This document shows positions 1 to 8,056 of a stretch of 14,201 bases of DNA, piece after piece. A model generated the notes under the pieces. It did no database searches. It saw only the letters and a program-made list of their open reading frames with translations, and was not told the origin of the DNA. Location of the stretch: positions 1 to 14,201 of the forward strand of contig CAAFWD010000143.1 in NCBI GenBank assembly GCA_900766645.1, written 5' to 3'. The translations under genes were made by a program, and so were the position numbers. Every line of letters begins with the position of its first letter. The stretch's first letter is position 1. Source of the DNA: an uncultured Cetobacterium sp. (GTDB lineage: Bacteria; Fusobacteriota; Fusobacteriia; Fusobacteriales; Fusobacteriaceae).

Positions 1-445
1 TATTAACACCTCTGCATAACCCTATATCAAATGTTTCTCTATTACTTTCATTGATATAATCTTCTGCTCTTGAATTAACGACTGTTACATTTCCTAAATT
101 TAATCTTTCTTTTACTTGTTGTAAAAAAGTAGTTTTTTTCCCAACTGAATCCATTAAAGTAAATTCTATCTGTGGATTAAATATGGCTAATACCATCCCC
201 GGAAATCCAGCTCCAGTACCAATATCAATTGCTTTTTTAGGATTTTTTTCTAAAAGTAATTTTTCTAATAATAACGAGTCTAAAAAGTGCTTCTCTAAAG
301 CATCTTTTTTATCCCTAATAGCTGTTAAATTTGTATGGGCATTATATTCTACTAAAAAATCTAAATATTCAATTAGATTGTCTACTTTTTCATCTGTATA
401 CTCTAATCCTATTTTTTTTATTCCATCTATTAAATAATCTCTCAT
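1..445 (-). CDS. rsmG: 16S rRNA (guanine-527-N7) methyltransferase RsmG, 3' part cut by window edge
   Basis: RsmG (GidB) uses S-adenosylmethionine to methylate N7 of G527 in 16S rRNA. The first 148 codons are present and the C-terminal third lies beyond the left edge. Visible family marks are NLTAI (residues 39-43), KHFLDSL (52-58), the SAM-binding loop DIGTGAGFPG (74-83), the acidic end of strand 2 in MDS (98-100) followed by GKK, and SRAED (125-129). The stretch that often reads as S/A-RAV reads LCRGV here (143-147), keeping the arginine. The ATG overlaps the mnmG stop by one base (TAATG), with AGAGGA upstream inside mnmG, so translation is probably coupled. The mnmG-rsmG order is a classic bacterial pair. 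The identification is firm; only the C-terminus is unseen. Confidence 0.93.
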   Translation of the reverse strand, partial: MRDYLIDGIKKIGLEYTDEKVDNLIEYLDFLVEYNAHTNLTAIRDKKDALEKHFLDSLLLEKLLLEKNPKKAIDIGTGAGFPGMVLAIFNPQIEFTLMDSVGKKTTFLQQVKERLNLGNVTVVNSRAEDYINESNRETFDIGLCRGVN

Positions 446-2334
446 TACTTATTTCCTCTCATTTTAAGATACATTAATAAAACTTGAATATCTGCTGGTG
501 AAACTCCTGAAATTCTTGAAGCTTGACCTATGTTATATGGTCTAACTTGTTTTAACTTATCTTTTGCTTCTTTTGGCATATTTTCTAAAGAATCATAATC
601 CATATCTTCTGGTATTTTTTTAGTTTCAAGTCCTTTATGCTTCTCTATCATTTTTAATGATTTCTGAATATATCCAGAGTATTTTACTTGAACTTCAATT
701 TGGTACTCTGTATCCATATCATAATTTCCTAAATCAAATTTTTCAATTAATTCAGAAATATATTTTATATCTTCATAACTAACTTCTGGTCTTCTTAAAA
801 GTTCTATTAATGTTATACCTGATTTTACCTCTGGTTCATTAGCTTTTCTTAAAACCTCATTTACTCTTGGATTGCTACTTCCTACATGTTGCTTTTCTAA
901 AAGCTCAATAACGTAATCTACATCTCTTTGTTTCTTTTGTACTCTTTCATACTCTTCATCAGAAACTAATCCAATTTCATGACCTAAATGAGATAATCTA
1001 AGATCTGCATTGTCCTCTCTTAAAACTAATCTATACTCACTTCTAGCTGTAAACATTCTATATGGCTCATTTGTTCCTTTTGAAACTAAATCGTCTATTA
1101 AAGTTCCTATATATGAATCTGCTCTATCTAGTATAATTGGTTCTTTGCCAAATACTTTTCTAGTAGCATTTATTCCTGCCATTAATCCTTGAGAACCAGC
1201 TTCTTCATACCCTGATGTCCCATTAATTTGTCCTGCTAAAAATAGATTTTCTATTTTTTTAGTTTCTAAACTATATTTAATCTCTTCAGGAATAATATAA
1301 TCATATTCTATGGCATAAGCATATCTCATAATTTTTGCATTCTCTAATCCTTCAATCCCTTTTAACATTTCGTATTGAACATCAGTAGGAAGAGATGATG
1401 AGAATCCACTCACATAAACTTCGTTTGTATCATATCCCTCTTTTTCAAGAAAAAGATGGTGTCTATCTTTATCTGGGTATCTAAATACTTTATCTTCAAT
1501 TGAAGGACAATATCTTGGACCTGTTCCTTGTATTGTTCCATTAAATAGTGGAGATCTATCTTTATTTGATATAATTGTATTATGAACCTCTTTATTTGTA
1601 AATACCATATGACAAGGTATTTGTTTTCTTGATAATACTTCATCAGCTGTTGTTCTACTAGAGAATTTTAATACCCCTTCATCTCCTGGTTGAACTTCAA
1701 CTTTTGAATAATCTATTGTTCTAGCATCAATTCTTGGAGGAGTTCCTGTCTTAAATCTTCCTAGATTTAATCCTAAATCCTTTAAACATAATGGTAGTTC
1801 CTCTGAAGATAGTTCTCCCATTCTTCCACCTTGGAATTGCTTTTCTCCAATATGAATAAGTCCTCTCATGAATGTTCCCGTAGCTATAACTACAGCTTTT
1901 GCTCTATATTCAACGCCCTCTTTTGTTTTTACTCCTACGGCCTTCCCATCTTCTACTATAATATCTGTTACCATTCCTTGAATAACATCTAAATTGTCAG
2001 TATTTTCTAAAGTTTTTTTCATCTCTTTGCTGTAATTAACTTTATCTGCTTGAGCTCTTAAAGACCTAACAGCTGGACCTTTTTTTGTATTTAAAACTCT
2101 TATTTGAATAAAAGTCTTATCTATATTTCTACCCATTTCTCCACCTAGTGCATCAATCTCTTTCACTAGATGTGATTTAGCTGGTCCTCCTAACGAAGGA
2201 TTACATGACATATATCCTATATTATCAAGTAAAATTGTAAAAACTGCTGTTTTTGCTCCCATTCTAGCTGCGGCTAAGGCTGCCTCACATCCTGCATGTC
2301 CTGCTCCAACTACTATAACATCAAAATTTTGCAT
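445..2334 (-). CDS. mnmG: tRNA uridine-5-carboxymethylaminomethyl(34) synthesis enzyme MnmG (GidA)
   Basis: MnmG is the FAD-dependent partner of the GTPase MnmE. Together they install the (carboxymethyl)aminomethyl group on wobble uridine 34 of certain tRNAs, in the cytoplasm. The protein is 629 residues, the usual full length. It opens with a Rossmann FAD motif (G10, G12, G15 in VVGAGHAGCEAA). It then carries YMSCNPSLGGPAK with conserved Cys44, GPRYCPSIEDK with conserved Cys276, and the C-terminal FAD-domain signature NGTSGYEEAGSQGL (371-384). AGAGGAG sits just upstream of the ATG. It lies 12 bp after ktrA and overlaps rsmG by one base, so it is an interior gene of the ktrB-ktrA-mnmG-rsmG transcript. 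mnmE is not in the window. No truncation or odd residues were seen. Confidence 0.97.
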   Translation of the reverse strand: MQNFDVIVVGAGHAGCEAALAAARMGAKTAVFTILLDNIGYMSCNPSLGGPAKSHLVKEIDALGGEMGRNIDKTFIQIRVLNTKKGPAVRSLRAQADKVNYSKEMKKTLENTDNLDVIQGMVTDIIVEDGKAVGVKTKEGVEYRAKAVVIATGTFMRGLIHIGEKQFQGGRMGELSSEELPLCLKDLGLNLGRFKTGTPPRIDARTIDYSKVEVQPGDEGVLKFSSRTTADEVLSRKQIPCHMVFTNKEVHNTIISNKDRSPLFNGTIQGTGPRYCPSIEDKVFRYPDKDRHHLFLEKEGYDTNEVYVSGFSSSLPTDVQYEMLKGIEGLENAKIMRYAYAIEYDYIIPEEIKYSLETKKIENLFLAGQINGTSGYEEAGSQGLMAGINATRKVFGKEPIILDRADSYIGTLIDDLVSKGTNEPYRMFTARSEYRLVLREDNADLRLSHLGHEIGLVSDEEYERVQKKQRDVDYVIELLEKQHVGSSNPRVNEVLRKANEPEVKSGITLIELLRRPEVSYEDIKYISELIEKFDLGNYDMDTEYQIEVQVKYSGYIQKSLKMIEKHKGLETKKIPEDMDYDSLENMPKEAKDKLKQVRPYNIGQASRISGVSPADIQVLLMYLKMRGNK

Positions 2335-2346
2335 TGTTACTCCTCT

Positions 2347-3003
2347 CTACTTTAAATTCTTTAGTTCTGCTGCTGTTTTTGCATCTGTTATAACTAAAAG
2401 AATATCTCCATTTTCTATTACTGTTTCTGCTGATAAATTAGGTATAAAATTTCTATTTCCTTTTTTTATTCCCACTATATTAACATTATATTTTTTTCTA
2501 ATATCTAATTCTATAAGAGTTTTATTCCAAAATAATTCTGGAGCTTTTATCTCTGCTAATAAGAAATCTTTAGAGAATCTAAAGTGCTCAATCATATTAG
2601 GATCCATTGCTGCCAAAGCTGCCCTTTTCCCCATGTACTCCTCAGGATATACAACTTGATTAGCTCCTATTTTTTCTAAAACTTTTCCATGCCTTCTAGA
2701 AATAGCCTTTACTATAATCTTTTTTACTCCTAACTCTTTCAAGTTTAAGGTAACCATTATACTAGGCTCTATAGCACCGATACAAACAAATGCTACATCA
2801 AAACCTTCTAATCCTATTTTGTTTAACTCTCTATCATCTGTAGCATCTGCAACAACTGCATTCTCTACCACGCCATTATTAACTGCCTCTTGAATTATAT
2901 CTTCAGACTCATCAATGGCTAATACTTCCTCATTTGCCTTATATAAAGTTTCTGCAACACTCGAGCCAAACCTTCCCATTCCTATAACTACATATTGTTT
3001 CAT
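2347..3003 (-). CDS. ktrA: Potassium uptake regulatory subunit KtrA/TrkA family (RCK protein)
   Basis: This is the cytoplasmic gating subunit that forms an octameric ring on the KtrB channel and opens or closes it in response to bound nucleotide. It is 218 residues, the length of single-RCK KtrA/KtrC proteins rather than the doubled TrkA of about 450. The N-terminal RCK domain has the nucleotide loop GMGRFG (residues 8-13) and an acidic residue at the end of the second strand (D31) expected to touch the ribose. A TrkA-C (RCK_C) domain spans roughly 136-215. The ATG has a strong GGAGGAG site upstream and lies 15 bp after ktrB, so the two channel subunits are co-transcribed. Databases may label it trkA; the single-domain size and KtrB-type partner favour ktrA. 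Confidence 0.92.
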   Translation of the reverse strand: MKQYVVIGMGRFGSSVAETLYKANEEVLAIDESEDIIQEAVNNGVVENAVVADATDDRELNKIGLEGFDVAFVCIGAIEPSIMVTLNLKELGVKKIIVKAISRRHGKVLEKIGANQVVYPEEYMGKRAALAAMDPNMIEHFRFSKDFLLAEIKAPELFWNKTLIELDIRKKYNVNIVGIKKGNRNFIPNLSAETVIENGDILLVITDAKTAAELKNLK

Positions 3004-3018
3004 CTTCTCTCCTCCGCA

Positions 3019-4368
3019 TTATCCAACAAGAATATTTTCTTTAGGGAATCTTAAACTTTCTTTTATCTTTTTCTCTCCAAGAGCTAAAGCAAAAGTCATT
3101 GGCCCTAATCTTCCTATAAACATAGTTATTATTATTAAAATTCTAGATAATGAATTTAATTCTGATGTCACTCCTAGTGATAATCCAACAGTACCGAATG
3201 CAGATACTACCTCAAAAAGAACTTGTTCAAAATCTAAATTTTTCTCTATTGTCATAACTGCCATTATAACTATAGAAACATATATTATTGAAATTACTAA
3301 AATAGCTAATGCTCTATTTAATATATCCCAACTAATTCTTCTATTAAAAACGTTTATATTCTCTTTACCTTGAACAACACCAACAACATAAAGCATGATT
3401 ACTCCAATTGTCGTAGTTTTTATTCCTCCTCCTGTTGATCCTGGAGAAGCACCAATAAACATTAAAACACAGAACATAAAAATCGTTGCTGGTTCTAAAC
3501 TAAGCATTGAAACTGTATTAAACCCTGCTGTTCTAGTAGTAACACTTTGGAAAAATGACGCTAATAACTTATCGAAAAATCCCATTCCTCCAATTGTTGT
3601 CGGGTTATTATACTCTAACAATAAGAACCCCAACATTCCTGTAAAAGTTAAAAATATTGAAACTAATATTGCTACCTTTGATGTTAATGTAAACCTTTTT
3701 ACATCTTTTCTTACTGCCATTAAAACTGAATTTATAACTGAAAATCCTATTCCTCCCAATATTATTAAATATGCAACTGTCATATTTATAATTATATTTG
3801 ATGGAAAATTTTCTAAATTATTAGAAAATAATGCAAATCCAGCATTACAAAAGGCTGATATAGAGTGAAATATCCCAAAATATAAAGCCTTTGAAAAGCT
3901 ATAGCTTTTCATAAATTCTAATGTTAAAAAAAGAGCTCCTACTGTTTCAATAGATAAAACTATCATAATAATTTTTTTTATGAAATCTATTATTTCTCCG
4001 CTGTTCTCAGCGTTTCTTTCCTCTTTTATAAGTTCTCTTTCTTTATAACTCATTTTTTTTCCTATTAAAAGAAAAAATAGTGATGAAAAGGTCATAACCC
4101 CTAGTCCACCCAGTTGAATAAATAAAAGTAATATCAACTGTCCTTCAAAAGATAAAACTTTACTAACATCTATAACAGACAGTCCTGTTACACATATAGC
4201 GGATGTTATCGTAAATACTGATGTTAAAAAACTTATGCTCTGTCCTTCTTGTAAAGAGAAAGGCATATATAATAAAATAGATCCAACCAATATTGCCGCC
4301 ATAAATCCAAGTATCAATTTACGTGAAAGTGACAGCTTTTTCAATGGATCAAGTATTTTTCTTATCAT
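3019..4368 (-). CDS. ktrB: Potassium uptake channel subunit KtrB (TrkH/KtrB family)
   Basis: This integral membrane subunit conducts K+ (often Na+-coupled) into the cell. From the chosen ATG it is 449 residues. It has four membrane-pore-membrane repeats, each with a filter glycine: G62 (CVTGLS), G177 (CNAGFA), G282 (RTAGFN) and G395 (GTVGLS). Having glycine at all four, including the first, fits K+ selectivity. A glycine-rich intramembrane gate, GASPGSTGGGIK (306-317), follows pore 3. An upstream in-frame ATG at 4407 would add 13 residues. However, it lies inside the promoter -10 and lacks a good ribosome site, whereas 4368 has AGGAGGG at 4373-4379. It is the first gene of the operon, followed by its regulator ktrA. 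Confidence 0.94.
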   Translation of the reverse strand: MIRKILDPLKKLSLSRKLILGFMAAILVGSILLYMPFSLQEGQSISFLTSVFTITSAICVTGLSVIDVSKVLSFEGQLILLLFIQLGGLGVMTFSSLFFLLIGKKMSYKERELIKEERNAENSGEIIDFIKKIIMIVLSIETVGALFLTLEFMKSYSFSKALYFGIFHSISAFCNAGFALFSNNLENFPSNIIINMTVAYLIILGGIGFSVINSVLMAVRKDVKRFTLTSKVAILVSIFLTFTGMLGFLLLEYNNPTTIGGMGFFDKLLASFFQSVTTRTAGFNTVSMLSLEPATIFMFCVLMFIGASPGSTGGGIKTTTIGVIMLYVVGVVQGKENINVFNRRISWDILNRALAILVISIIYVSIVIMAVMTIEKNLDFEQVLFEVVSAFGTVGLSLGVTSELNSLSRILIIITMFIGRLGPMTFALALGEKKIKESLRFPKENILVG

Positions 4369-4372
4369 TTTT

Positions 4373-4379
4373 CCCTCCT
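4373..4379 (-). promoter_or_regulatory. Ribosome binding site deciding the ktrB start
   Basis: On the minus strand AGGAGGG stands four bases before the ATG at 4368. The alternative ATG at 4407 has no comparable site, so this element fixes the start of ktrB. Confidence 0.85.
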
Positions 4380-4398
4380 GTAAAAAAATGCTTTTGAA

Positions 4399-4427
4399 AT
4401 TATACATTATTTTTACTTTTTTTTCAA
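4399..4427 (-). promoter_or_regulatory. Sigma-70-type promoter for ktrB-ktrA-mnmG-rsmG
   Basis: On the minus strand, TTGAAA (4427-4422) is followed by exactly 17 bp and then a perfect TATAAT (4404-4399). The predicted transcript start is near 4392, giving a leader of about 24 nt that contains the ktrB ribosome binding site. This is the best promoter in the window. It sits just past the hairpin that follows the preceding operon, so the K+ uptake genes and the two RNA-modification genes start as a separate unit. Confidence 0.75.
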
Positions 4428-4442
4428 GTTGACTAAACGAGT

Positions 4443-4471
4443 GAAGGATAGGATCTTCAATCCTATCCTTC
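4443..4471 (-). terminator. 12-bp perfect hairpin after the ankyrin lipoprotein gene, probable transcript end
   Basis: GAAGGATAGGAT (4443-4454) and ATCCTATCCTTC (4460-4471) are perfect inverted repeats around a five-base loop. The hairpin begins 17 bp after the stop codon of the 4489-5286 gene and ends 15 bp before the -35 of the ktrB promoter. This is where a terminator between the two operons would be expected. It lacks the U-run normally seen right after the stem: the minus strand continues ACTCGTTTAG. It may therefore be a weak or factor-assisted terminator, or an mRNA 3'-end stabiliser. Confidence 0.5.
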
Positions 4472-4488
4472 CTTAAAGTAGCTTTATT

Positions 4489-5286
4489 TTATCTATAAGA
4501 TGTATAATTAGGATTTACTCCTTTTTTCATCAGAATATCTTGAATATCCTTATATCCTAAAGATTTTGCTTTTAAGTATACCTCACCTAGAATATTTTCC
4601 CCATATATATTTCTTTCATTTAAATTATAATTAAAACTTAATAAGTATCTCATTACATCTCTTGAATTTGCATAATATACTGGATAATTTCCTTTTTTAT
4701 CTTTTAAAAGATATTGATTATTATCTTTTAAAATCAACTCTCTTAACATTTCCTCATTTTCAACATTAACTGCCCAAAATATCGGATACCACTCTGAAGA
4801 ATCTTTAATATTTAAATCAGCACCTTCTTTAATTAGTTCAATTGCATAAGATGATGGTCTATTTTTTATAAAATAGTTAAGTAAAAGTTCTCCACTTCCA
4901 TCTACTTCATTTAAATTTGCTCTATTCTTTATTAAAAGATTTAAAGCATCCAAACTACTTACATAAAATATTGGTGCTCTAGGTGGTAATATAACATCTG
5001 TACCTATAACCTTAAATGGAGGTAGATTTGTGTTTACATCTACCCCATTTGTTAACAAACTCATTAAAACTTGAACAGAGTTTTCTTTCAAAGCAATACT
5101 CAAAAGAGTTTCTCCGCTTTGAAACTGTGTATCTATGTTAAAACCATTTTTTATTGCTCTATTTACTATATACACATTATCAACAGAAACCGCTGCCGCG
5201 ACTTCTTCATTTGTGTATTGTTTTTTGCTCAAATTACTACACCCGATTAGGGTTAATGTAATTATAAAAAATATAATTTTTTTCAT
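4489..5286 (-). CDS. Ankyrin-repeat lipoprotein of unknown function
   Basis: This 265-residue protein starts with a short lysine and hydrophobic signal ending in the lipobox LIGC. Lipidation is therefore expected at Cys16, with anchoring to a membrane facing the periplasm. The rest consists of degenerate ankyrin repeats. Recognisable units lie near residues 57-86 (SGETLLSIAL then GVDVN), 129-159 (SGELLLNYFI then GADLN), 162-194, 197-224 and 227-260. Ankyrin repeats usually bind proteins; no enzyme motif is visible. The ATG is preceded by GAGGGAG and lies 22 bp after typA, so it is probably the last gene of the truB-typA transcript before the 4443-4471 hairpin. The partner is unknown, and no function is assigned. 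Confidence 0.85.
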   Translation of the reverse strand: MKKIIFFIITLTLIGCSNLSKKQYTNEEVAAAVSVDNVYIVNRAIKNGFNIDTQFQSGETLLSIALKENSVQVLMSLLTNGVDVNTNLPPFKVIGTDVILPPRAPIFYVSSLDALNLLIKNRANLNEVDGSGELLLNYFIKNRPSSYAIELIKEGADLNIKDSSEWYPIFWAVNVENEEMLRELILKDNNQYLLKDKKGNYPVYYANSRDVMRYLLSFNYNLNERNIYGENILGEVYLKAKSLGYKDIQDILMKKGVNPNYTSYR

Positions 5287-5308
5287 AGATCTCCCTCGTC
5301 ATATTATA

Positions 5309-7114
5309 TTATTTTGAGTTTTTTCTTCTATCATTTTCTTTTAAATATTTTTTTCTTAATCTGATGTTTGTTGGAGTAATCTCTACTAACTCATCATCAG
5401 CTATATAATCTAATGCTTGCTCTAAAGTGAATCTTCTTGGTGCTGCTAATCTTATACTATCATCACTTCCAGATGCTCTCATATTTGTTAATTTTTTAGA
5501 TTTACATACGTTTACAATTAGGTCGTTATCTCTATTGTGCTCTCCAACGATCATTCCCTCATATACTGCTACTCCTGGATCTGTAAATAGAATTCCTCTA
5601 TCTTGTAATCCTCCAAGTGCATACGCTACAGTTGAGCCTTGCTCTAATGCTATTAGAACTCCTTTTGCTCTTGTTGGGATTGGTCCTTTGTATAGCTCGA
5701 AATCATAGAATGAATGGTTTAATATTCCAGTTCCTTTTGTATCTGTTAAGAACTCATTTCTGAATCCAATTAATCCTCTTGCAGGAACTTTAAATTCAAG
5801 TCTTGTATATCCATCAGTACCTGGAGTCATTGTAATCATTTCTCCCTTTCTGATTCCCATTTTCTCGATAACTACTCCTACGTAAGCTTCATCAACGTCA
5901 ACCATTGCTAACTCGATTGGCTCATGCTTTTGCCCATCTATATCTTTAAATAGAACTCTTGGCTTTGAAACTTGAATTTCAAATCCTTCTCTTCTCATGT
6001 TCTCTAAAAGTATTGAAAGTTGAAGTTCTCCTCTTCCTTTAACAACGAAAGCATCTGGAGATTCAGTAGCTTCTACTCTCATACTTACGTTTGTTTGTAA
6101 CTCTTTTTGTAATCTATCCCAGATATTTCTTGAAGTTACGAACTTTCCTTCTTTTCCTGCAAATGGTGAGTCATTTACTATAAATGTCATAGCTAATGTT
6201 GGCTCATCTATATCGATTACTGGTAATGCGATTGGCTCATTAATATCAGCAATTGTTTCTCCGATATCGATTGCATCCATACCTGCAACTGAGATTATAT
6301 CCCCTGCTACAGCTTCCTGAATTTCAACTCTTTTTAATCCTTCATATCCATAAAGAACTGATACCTTTCCTCTTACTTGCTTACCATCTCTTTTAATAAG
6401 CATTACATCTTGGTTTCTCTTTAATGTTCCGTTGTAAAGTCTTCCTACTGCTAACTTTCCAACATAGTTATCATACTCAATATTTGTAATTAAGAATTGA
6501 GTTGGCTTGTTTGCATCTCCCTCAGGATCTTCAACGTGCTCTAATATTGTTTCAAATAAAGGTTGCATGTTATCGCTATTATCAGCTAATTCTTTCTTAG
6601 CGAATCCACCTTTTCCAGAAGCATAAACTACTGGGAACTCAAGCTGTAAATCATTTGCATTTAGCTCTATGAATAAATCGTAAACCATGTAAAGAACCTC
6701 TTCAGGTCTTGCATTTGGTCTATCTACTTTATTTACAACAACTATTGGTCTATGTCCTTGCTCTAAAGCTTTCTTTAAAACATATTTTGTTTGAGGCATA
6801 GGCCCTTCAAAAGCGTCAACTAGTAATACAACACAGTCAACCATTTTCATGATTCTCTGAACTTCTCCTCCGAAGTCCGCGTGTCCTGGAGTATCTACAA
6901 TATTTATTTTATAATCTCCATATTTTACTGATGCGTTTTTAGAGAAAATTGTGATTCCTCTTTCTCTCTCAATATCGTTAGAGTCCATTACTCTTTCAGA
7001 AACTTTCTCAAGTTCGTGAGCTCCGAAAACTCCAGATTGTCTTAACAGACAGTCAACCAGCGTTGTTTTTCCGTGGTCAACGTGTGCAATAATTGCAATG
7101 TTTTTGATTTTCAT
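5309..7114 (-). CDS. typA: Ribosome-associated translational GTPase TypA/BipA
   Basis: TypA is an EF-G-like GTPase that binds the ribosome and supports 50S assembly, stress and cold responses. At 601 residues it is full length. All G motifs are present: AHVDHGKTT (10-18), the switch I threonine in RGITI (T55), DTPGH (74-78) and NKVD (128-131). EF-G-like domains follow, then the BipA-specific C-terminus. The ATG is preceded by GAGAGGA. It lies 23 bp after truB. Base composition is richer than its neighbours (6841-6900 is 28 G/C of 60, against 10 of 60 at 11161-11220 in the protease gene), consistent with selected codons in a highly expressed gene. The assignment is secure; EF-G and LepA differ in domain order and ending. 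Confidence 0.97.
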   Translation of the reverse strand: MKIKNIAIIAHVDHGKTTLVDCLLRQSGVFGAHELEKVSERVMDSNDIERERGITIFSKNASVKYGDYKINIVDTPGHADFGGEVQRIMKMVDCVVLLVDAFEGPMPQTKYVLKKALEQGHRPIVVVNKVDRPNARPEEVLYMVYDLFIELNANDLQLEFPVVYASGKGGFAKKELADNSDNMQPLFETILEHVEDPEGDANKPTQFLITNIEYDNYVGKLAVGRLYNGTLKRNQDVMLIKRDGKQVRGKVSVLYGYEGLKRVEIQEAVAGDIISVAGMDAIDIGETIADINEPIALPVIDIDEPTLAMTFIVNDSPFAGKEGKFVTSRNIWDRLQKELQTNVSMRVEATESPDAFVVKGRGELQLSILLENMRREGFEIQVSKPRVLFKDIDGQKHEPIELAMVDVDEAYVGVVIEKMGIRKGEMITMTPGTDGYTRLEFKVPARGLIGFRNEFLTDTKGTGILNHSFYDFELYKGPIPTRAKGVLIALEQGSTVAYALGGLQDRGILFTDPGVAVYEGMIVGEHNRDNDLIVNVCKSKKLTNMRASGSDDSIRLAAPRRFTLEQALDYIADDELVEITPTNIRLRKKYLKENDRRKNSK

Positions 7115-7137
7115 ATTTTTTCCTCTCTATTAAAATA

Positions 7138-7995
7138 TTAATAATACTTGTATCCTTTTAAAAGTTCTCTAGTGATCTCTCCCAGACCTATAAACTCTCC
7201 ATTTGAGTAAACTCTATACTTCCCTTCAGCAGATTTTTTTCTGCATCTTTGTCCATTTCTGAAAAGTTTTAAATCCTGTTCATCCTCTATAGTAATTTCT
7301 GGAAATTTAAAGTAATCCTCCACTGATATTAGGAAACTAAAATCACCGTTTTGAGCTAATTCCTCGATTTTTTCTAATGTGTATGATCTATCTAGGCTTT
7401 CTGCTCCCACTCTAGTTCTTCTTAAATCCGTCATAGTCGCATAAGTTTTTAACTCTTCACCTAAATCATATACTAAACTTCTTATATAAGTTCCCTTTGA
7501 TACTTCACAATTAAGTTTAGCTTTTTTTCCATCAAACTCTATAGTTTCTAATTTAGAAATTCTGACATCTCTAGATTTTCTTTCTATTTCTACTCCTTCT
7601 CTCGCTAATTCATAAAGTTTTTTTCCATCAACTTTTATAGCTGAGTACATTGGAGGAACTTGTTTAATATCCCCTTTAAATAACTCTAAAGTTTTATTAA
7701 ACTCATCTTCTGATATATTAAAACTTTCTACCTTGTCCAATACTTTTCCTTCTATATCATATGTATCAGTTTTATATCCTAATTCTAAATCTGCTGTATA
7801 CTCTTTATCATATCCCTCTATATCTTGTGCTAATTTTGTAGCTCTTCCTACACAAATAACAAGTATCCCTGTAGCCAAAGGATCTAAAGTTCCAGTGTGA
7901 CCTATTCTTCTCTCTTTTAGAGTCCTTCTCAAAACTCTTATAACATCAAAGGAAGTAATCCCCTTTGGTTTATCTATTACTATTATTCCTTCCAA
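7138..7995 (-). CDS. truB: tRNA pseudouridine(55) synthase TruB, TTG start
   Basis: TruB converts uridine 55 in the T-arm of tRNAs to pseudouridine and also helps tRNA fold. The protein is 285 residues, typical for the short bacterial form. The N-terminal block EGIIVIDKPKGITSFD leads to the catalytic loop HTGTLDPLATG, with the nucleophile at Asp38. Later blocks are YSAIKVDGKKLYELAR (118-133) and KGTYIRSLVYDLGE (167-180). The start is TTG at 7995. AAGGAG lies seven bases upstream (8003-8008), and the family normally begins only a few residues before this G-V/I-hydrophobic-DKP block, so TTG is preferred over a later ATG. It is followed after 23 bp by typA and probably has its own promoter (8025-8053). 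Confidence 0.96.
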   Translation of the reverse strand: MEGIIVIDKPKGITSFDVIRVLRRTLKERRIGHTGTLDPLATGILVICVGRATKLAQDIEGYDKEYTADLELGYKTDTYDIEGKVLDKVESFNISEDEFNKTLELFKGDIKQVPPMYSAIKVDGKKLYELAREGVEIERKSRDVRISKLETIEFDGKKAKLNCEVSKGTYIRSLVYDLGEELKTYATMTDLRRTRVGAESLDRSYTLEKIEELAQNGDFSFLISVEDYFKFPEITIEDEQDLKLFRNGQRCRKKSAEGKYRVYSNGEFIGLGEITRELLKGYKYY

Positions 7996-8002
7996 ATTAC
8001 TT

Positions 8003-8008
8003 CTCCTT
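8003..8008 (-). promoter_or_regulatory. Ribosome binding site deciding the truB TTG start
   Basis: AAGGAG on the minus strand stands seven bases before the TTG at 7995. This ideal spacing supports the non-ATG start. Confidence 0.8.
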
Positions 8009-8024
8009 ATTTAGCTCAAATGAC

Positions 8025-8053
8025 ATTATATCATACACTATACTTTTTTTAAA
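8025..8053 (-). promoter_or_regulatory. Extended -10 promoter candidate for truB-typA
   Basis: On the minus strand, TTTAAA (8053-8048), 17 bp, and TATAAT (8030-8025) preceded by TGA form an extended -10 promoter (TGnTATAAT) with a four-of-six -35. The predicted start near 8018 gives a leader of about 22 nt before the truB TTG. It lies in the 61-bp gap after the upstream lipoprotein gene. truB and typA could therefore be transcribed both by read-through and on their own. Confidence 0.55.
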
Positions 8054-8056
8054 CAT

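Noticed and set aside
183..437. Plus-strand open frame of 84 codons near the left edge
   Set aside because: It is the mirror of rsmG, whose SAM-binding motif is clear on the minus strand.
2915..3868. Long plus-strand open frames (2915-3373 and 3395-3868) opposite ktrA and ktrB
   Set aside because: They are antisense to strongly supported genes, lack recognisable domains and reflect the codon pattern of the opposite strand.
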